Source: Flavobacterium odoriferum (GTDB lineage: Bacteria; Bacteroidota; Bacteroidia; Flavobacteriales; Flavobacteriaceae). From it: DNA of 64,000 bases. Shown piece after piece: positions 60,909 to 64,000 of this stretch (within the stretch, counting starts at the first letter, position 1; every line of letters begins with the position of its first letter). The notes beneath the pieces are model-generated. The model saw only the letters and a list, made by a program, of their open reading frames with translations, searched no databases and had not been told where the DNA came from. The stretch covers positions 1 to 64,000 of the forward strand of contig NZ_JAMKFA010000003.1 of assembly GCF_025499515.1 (NCBI RefSeq), written 5' to 3'. Both the position numbers and the translations under genes were made by a program.

Positions 60909-62306
60909 ATGAGTCAAAATCCATATTCCAACAATGTACTATTGAATCTTGGTATTCAAAGTTTAAACAAAATGCAAGAAGTAGCGCAACATGCTATTTT
61001 GAATGAAGATAATATTTTATTGCTTTCTCCAACGGGTTCGGGGAAAACATTAGCGTTTTTGTTGCCTATTTACCAATTATTAGAAGAAGATGTAAAAGGT
61101 GTGCAATGCTTAATTTTAGTGCCTTCGCGCGAATTAGGTTTGCAAATTGAACAAGTTTGGAAAAAAATGGGCACGCATTACAAAGTCAATACGTGTTATG
61201 GAGGCCATTCGATTGATATCGAAATTAATAATTTGAGTAATCCTCCAGCACTATTAATTGGAACACCTGGAAGAATTGCCGATCATTTAGACCGAGGAAG
61301 TTTTTCTACCGATAACATCAAAACATATGTTTTAGACGAATTTGACAAATCGTTGCAATTGGGTTTTCACGAGGAAATGTCCTATATCATTGGAAAAATT
61401 ACCCGAGCCAATAAACGAATTTTAGTTTCTGCGACTTCTGGTGTGGAAATTCCGAAATACACCAAAGTAATTGATCCGAAAGTAATCGATTTTATTCCGA
61501 ACCAAAAACAGAATGATAATTTAGATGTTCGTATCGTATTTTCAAAATCGAAAGATAAAATTGATTCGCTTTTTCAGTTGATTTGTTCTTTAAATTCAGA
61601 AGCTGCCATTATTTTTTGTAATCACAGAGAAGCGGTAGAACGCATTCATGAAATGTTAACTCAAAAAGGCATTATTTCCACTTATTATCACGGCGGATTA
61701 GACCAAGACGAGCGCGAACGTGCTTTAATTCAGTTTAGAAATGGAAGTGTTTCCTATTTGATTACGACCGATTTAGGGGCACGTGGTTTGGATATTCCAG
61801 AAATGAAACACGTAATTCATTACCATTTACCCGCAAAAGAAGACGAATTCACTCACAGAAATGGAAGAACCGCACGTATGTTAGCAACCGGAACCGCTTA
61901 TGTGCTAATTCACGAAACCGAAAAGAAATCCGATTATTTTGATTATGGCAAACGTCGATTAGATGTTTCCAATGCGAAATCATTGCCGAAAGCGCCTTTA
62001 TATCAAACGCTTTACATCAGCGGAGGAAAGAAAAATAAGTTGAATAAAATTGACATTGTAGGTTTCTTTTCGCAAAAAGGAAAACTAGAAAAAGATGATA
62101 TTGGATTAATCGAAGTCAAAGATTTTATTTCGTTTGTAGCGGTGAAATATCCAAAAGTGAAATCGTTATTACAAAACATCAAAGAGGAGAAAATGAAAGG
62201 GAAGAAATATAAAATTGAAGTAGCGAGAAAGGTGATTAAGAAAGAGGAAGAAGAGGAAGAAAACCATCCAAAATTTACGTTACGTAAAGAGAATAATAGG
62301 AAATAG
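60909..62306 (+). CDS. DEAD-box-family RNA helicase with variant motifs
   Basis: A 465-residue helicase. Walker A reads SPTGSGKT, motif II reads DEFD in place of DEAD, motif III is SAT, motif V ARGLDI and motif VI HRNGRTAR in place of HRxGRTGR. The C-terminal region holds a DbpA-like segment and ends in a Lys/Glu-rich tail. No Gly/Arg tail, unlike the helicase at 39700. The family is widespread in Bacteroidetes; RNA target unknown. Confidence 0.9.
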   Translation: MSQNPYSNNVLLNLGIQSLNKMQEVAQHAILNEDNILLLSPTGSGKTLAFLLPIYQLLEEDVKGVQCLILVPSRELGLQIEQVWKKMGTHYKVNTCYGGHSIDIEINNLSNPPALLIGTPGRIADHLDRGSFSTDNIKTYVLDEFDKSLQLGFHEEMSYIIGKITRANKRILVSATSGVEIPKYTKVIDPKVIDFIPNQKQNDNLDVRIVFSKSKDKIDSLFQLICSLNSEAAIIFCNHREAVERIHEMLTQKGIISTYYHGGLDQDERERALIQFRNGSVSYLITTDLGARGLDIPEMKHVIHYHLPAKEDEFTHRNGRTARMLATGTAYVLIHETEKKSDYFDYGKRRLDVSNAKSLPKAPLYQTLYISGGKKNKLNKIDIVGFFSQKGKLEKDDIGLIEVKDFISFVAVKYPKVKSLLQNIKEEKMKGKKYKIEVARKVIKKEEEEEENHPKFTLRKENNRK

Positions 62307-62345
62307 TGCTTTATTTTAATTAAAAATGAGATGAATTAGTTTTTT

Positions 62346-62418
62346 TGTCATTCCGACGCAAGGAGGAATCACATAATGTAGATTGAATTATGAGATTTCT
62401 CCTTAGGTCGAAATGACA
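62346..62418. repeat. Palindromic intergenic repeat with TGTCA ends
   Basis: Left arm 62346-62370 (TGTCATTCCGACGCAAGGAG..) and inverted right arm 62394-62418 match at 21 of 25 positions around a 23-nt spacer. It lies between the helicase gene and the 134-residue hypothetical gene. It shares the TGTCA termini of the palindrome at 14027-14083. Confidence 0.75.
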
Positions 62419-62454
62419 ATGTATTCATAAAATAATTGATTTATTAAAAATGTT

Positions 62455-62859
62455 ATGAAGTATAATTATTTAGATGCTTTGATATTAAATTCAATAGTTA
62501 GTTCCGAAAAAGAAGATTGCGGAGCAGAATTAAGCAATATTATAGCTTATGCAGATTATGTAGATCATGCCATAATAACATTATCAGAATTGAATAATTC
62601 GATTGAAAAATTATATTTAGATGGTTTGGTAGAAACGTTAGACAATAAAAACTTATTTGTTAATGTAATCTACAAAAGTTGGTTAAATAAAAAGTTAGAA
62701 GGAAAATCAAAATTTTCAATTCTTAAAATAGTTGAAGAAACTGAAAAGTTTTTAATCAATTATAAAAATGAGAATAAATCTAATAATGAATTAAAAAAAG
62801 TAGTTCTATTCCAAGAATCTGAATATATTAAAGCAGTAGAAAGATATTTAAGTAGATAG
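62455..62859 (+). CDS. Hypothetical protein, 134 residues
   Basis: A small cytosolic, mostly helical protein. The first 60 residues (NYLDALILNSIVSS ... ALSELNNSIEKLYLDGLVETL pattern) resemble a winged-helix-like helical layout, but I do not recognise a family. No signal peptide or membrane helix. It stands alone after a palindromic repeat and 21 nt before the methyltransferase gene. Confidence 0.65.
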   Translation: MKYNYLDALILNSIVSSEKEDCGAELSNIIAYADYVDHAIITLSELNNSIEKLYLDGLVETLDNKNLFVNVIYKSWLNKKLEGKSKFSILKIVEETEKFLINYKNENKSNNELKKVVLFQESEYIKAVERYLSR

Positions 62860-62880
62860 TAAATTTGTGATTTTATATTT

Positions 62881-63513
62881 ATGAACATGACCTGCCCATT
62901 ATGTAATTCCACAGCAACGGTTTTTTGCGAAAAACCAAAGCATTTGTTTTATAAATGTACCAATTGCGAAGGCATTTTTAGACCCAAGCACACTTTTTTA
63001 ACCGCTGAAGAAGAGAAAGAACACTACGAAAAACACAATAATGATGTTTTTGATGAACGCTACCAAGCGTTTGTTTCACCAATAGTCAACGCTGTATTGC
63101 ACGATTTTACTGCAGAAGCTAAAGGTCTGGATTTCGGATCAGGAACGGGTCCAGTTATTGCTAAAATGTTGACTGATAAAGGTTTTCAGGTGCAGAATTA
63201 CGATTTGTTTTTTGCGAATGAACTATCGCTTTTGAAAGAAAAATACGATTATGTTTCCTGTTGCGAAGTAATGGAACATTTTCATTATCCGTATCAAGAA
63301 TTTGAATTACTGAAAAGCTTATTGCTTCCAAAAGGAAAATTATATTGCAAAACTGAGGTTTATACCAACCAAAAGCCTTTTGAAAATTGGTATTACAAAG
63401 ATGATTTTACCCATGTTTTCATTTACCAACCCAAAACATTGGAATGGATAAAAAACGAATTTCACTTTTCGAAATTAGTAATTAAAGAGAAGTTGTTAGT
63501 TTTTGAAAACTAA
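62881..63513 (+). CDS. SAM-dependent methyltransferase with N-terminal zinc ribbon
   Basis: A 210-residue class I methyltransferase. Two Cys pairs at the N terminus (CPLC at 5-8 and CTNC near 27-30) form a zinc ribbon; the SAM-binding motif I is LDFGSGTGPV and CCEVMEHFHYP resembles the post-motif region. Layout fits a family of small-molecule or lipid methyltransferases. Substrate unknown. Its stop is 1 bp from the convergent coaD stop. Confidence 0.85.
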   Translation: MNMTCPLCNSTATVFCEKPKHLFYKCTNCEGIFRPKHTFLTAEEEKEHYEKHNNDVFDERYQAFVSPIVNAVLHDFTAEAKGLDFGSGTGPVIAKMLTDKGFQVQNYDLFFANELSLLKEKYDYVSCCEVMEHFHYPYQEFELLKSLLLPKGKLYCKTEVYTNQKPFENWYYKDDFTHVFIYQPKTLEWIKNEFHFSKLVIKEKLLVFEN

Positions 63514-63514
63514 T

Positions 63515-63973
63515 CTATTTTTTATCCAAAACCGATTCTGGAACTAACTGCGAAATATCGCCGCCATTTCGCAATACATCACGCACAATACTTGACGAGA
63601 TAAACGAAGTTCGAGCAGCTGTTAATAAGAAAACCGTTTCAATTTTTGACATCATTCGATTGGTGTGTGCGATGGCTTTTTCAAATTCAAAGTCGGCCGG
63701 ATTTCTTAGTCCGCGTAATATGAATTCAGCATTTTCTTTTTTACACAAATCAATGGTTAAACCAGAATAAGTAATCACTCTAACTTTTGGTTCGTCTTTG
63801 AAAGCTTCTTCTATAAAACGTTTTCTTTCATCTAATGAAAACATGTATTTTTTTTCGGCATTCACACCAATGGCTACAATGACTTCATCAAATAAAGAAA
63901 CGCCTCGTTTGATAATATCGAAATGTCCATTAGTAATTGGGTCAAATGAACCTGGAAATATTGCTTTTTTCAT
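63515..63973 (-). CDS. coaD: Pantetheine-phosphate adenylyltransferase
   Basis: A 152-residue nucleotidyltransferase making dephospho-CoA. The HxGH motif region GSFDPITNGHFDIIKRG and the C-terminal ISSSIVRDV motif are complete. Full length for the family. A frame reading into it from the window edge ends 3 nt before its ATG, suggesting an operon with the upstream gene. Confidence 0.95.
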   Translation of the reverse strand: MKKAIFPGSFDPITNGHFDIIKRGVSLFDEVIVAIGVNAEKKYMFSLDERKRFIEEAFKDEPKVRVITYSGLTIDLCKKENAEFILRGLRNPADFEFEKAIAHTNRMMSKIETVFLLTAARTSFISSSIVRDVLRNGGDISQLVPESVLDKK

Positions 63974-63976
63974 CTT

Positions 63977-64000
63977 TTACTTCTTTAAAGCCAATTCAAT
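63977..64000 (-). CDS. Possible 3-prime end of an upstream gene
   Basis: On the minus strand the last 24 bases read Ile-Glu-Leu-Ala-Leu-Lys-Lys-stop, ending 3 nt before the coaD start. In flavobacteria a D-Ala-D-Ala ligase gene often precedes coaD and ends in a similar helix, but only eight codons are visible. Confidence 0.35.
   Translation of the reverse strand: MELALKK

Overview
The window is AT-rich, densely packed chromosomal DNA from a member of the Flavobacteriia, most likely Flavobacterium or a close relative. The support is: Bacteroidetes-type promoter boxes (TAnnTTTG, sometimes with TTTG 19 nt upstream); families largely restricted to that group (DUF6048/DUF6452 pair, DUF3810, DUF4834, CCC-motif membrane protein, zinc-less sirtuin); few Shine-Dalgarno sequences; and intergenic palindromes of kinds I associate with flavobacterial genomes. 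I see no rRNA, tRNA, phage, insertion sequence or CRISPR array. Almost everything is core metabolism and housekeeping, with short hairpin terminators between convergent genes.

Layout. 1-495 is gene-free and full of degenerate palindromic repeats. 496-3180 is a tightly overlapped minus-strand operon: MsrB lipoprotein, DinB, NRDE/TANGO2 and ATP-grasp. 3242-9878 holds a DUF4268 protein, a CoA-type NUDIX hydrolase, a PlsC acyltransferase, a TraB/GumN protein, an ECF sigma factor with a 4-TM partner, a type II NADH dehydrogenase and DUF3810. 9963-11941 holds a RelE/ParE-type toxin-antitoxin pair and the dipeptidase PepD. 12106-16892 holds rlmD with the DUF6452/DUF6048 pair, plus DUF1003 and DUF1697 proteins. 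17111-25625 holds ornithine aminotransferase, a small cytochrome lipoprotein, an FMN glutamate-synthase-like protein with a Rnk-like GreA-family protein behind a structured leader, a redoxin, pyrD, the SatD-DUF3307 pair and HMG-CoA lyase. 25622-41601 holds a P-type ATPase, guaB, a CPA2 antiporter, purB, a sirtuin, a second ECF sigma/anti-sigma pair, a TrmH-type methylase, NhaA and a DEAD-box helicase. 41784-46957 holds a TRIC-type channel, the ITP/XTP pyrophosphatase, a serine-palmitoyltransferase-like enzyme convergent with a GNAT-fold ceramide-synthase-like protein, and envelope proteins. 47044-52338 is a surface-glycan cluster (YfhO, glycosyltransferase, flippase). 52401-64000 holds small membrane proteins, an Smr protein, cysteine desulfurase, pyrE divergent from a NUDIX gene, an M14 peptidase, a second helicase, a methyltransferase and coaD.

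How genes work together. Nucleotide metabolism is spread across pyrD, pyrE, guaB, purB and the ITPase. Two sigma/anti-sigma units suggest envelope or stress regulation. The SPT-like and GNAT-like genes together suggest sphingolipid or sulfonolipid synthesis. The observations I would check first are: SatD (cyclase-like residues plus an HTH) with its DUF3307 membrane partner, controlled by a promoter with three 28-bp operator-like repeats; two structured RNA candidates, upstream of the FMN glutamate-synthase gene and of the ITPase gene; a set of genes whose -7 box lies only 4-5 nt before the ATG, implying leaderless mRNAs; and heptanucleotide tandem repeats overlapping the stop codons of three genes.
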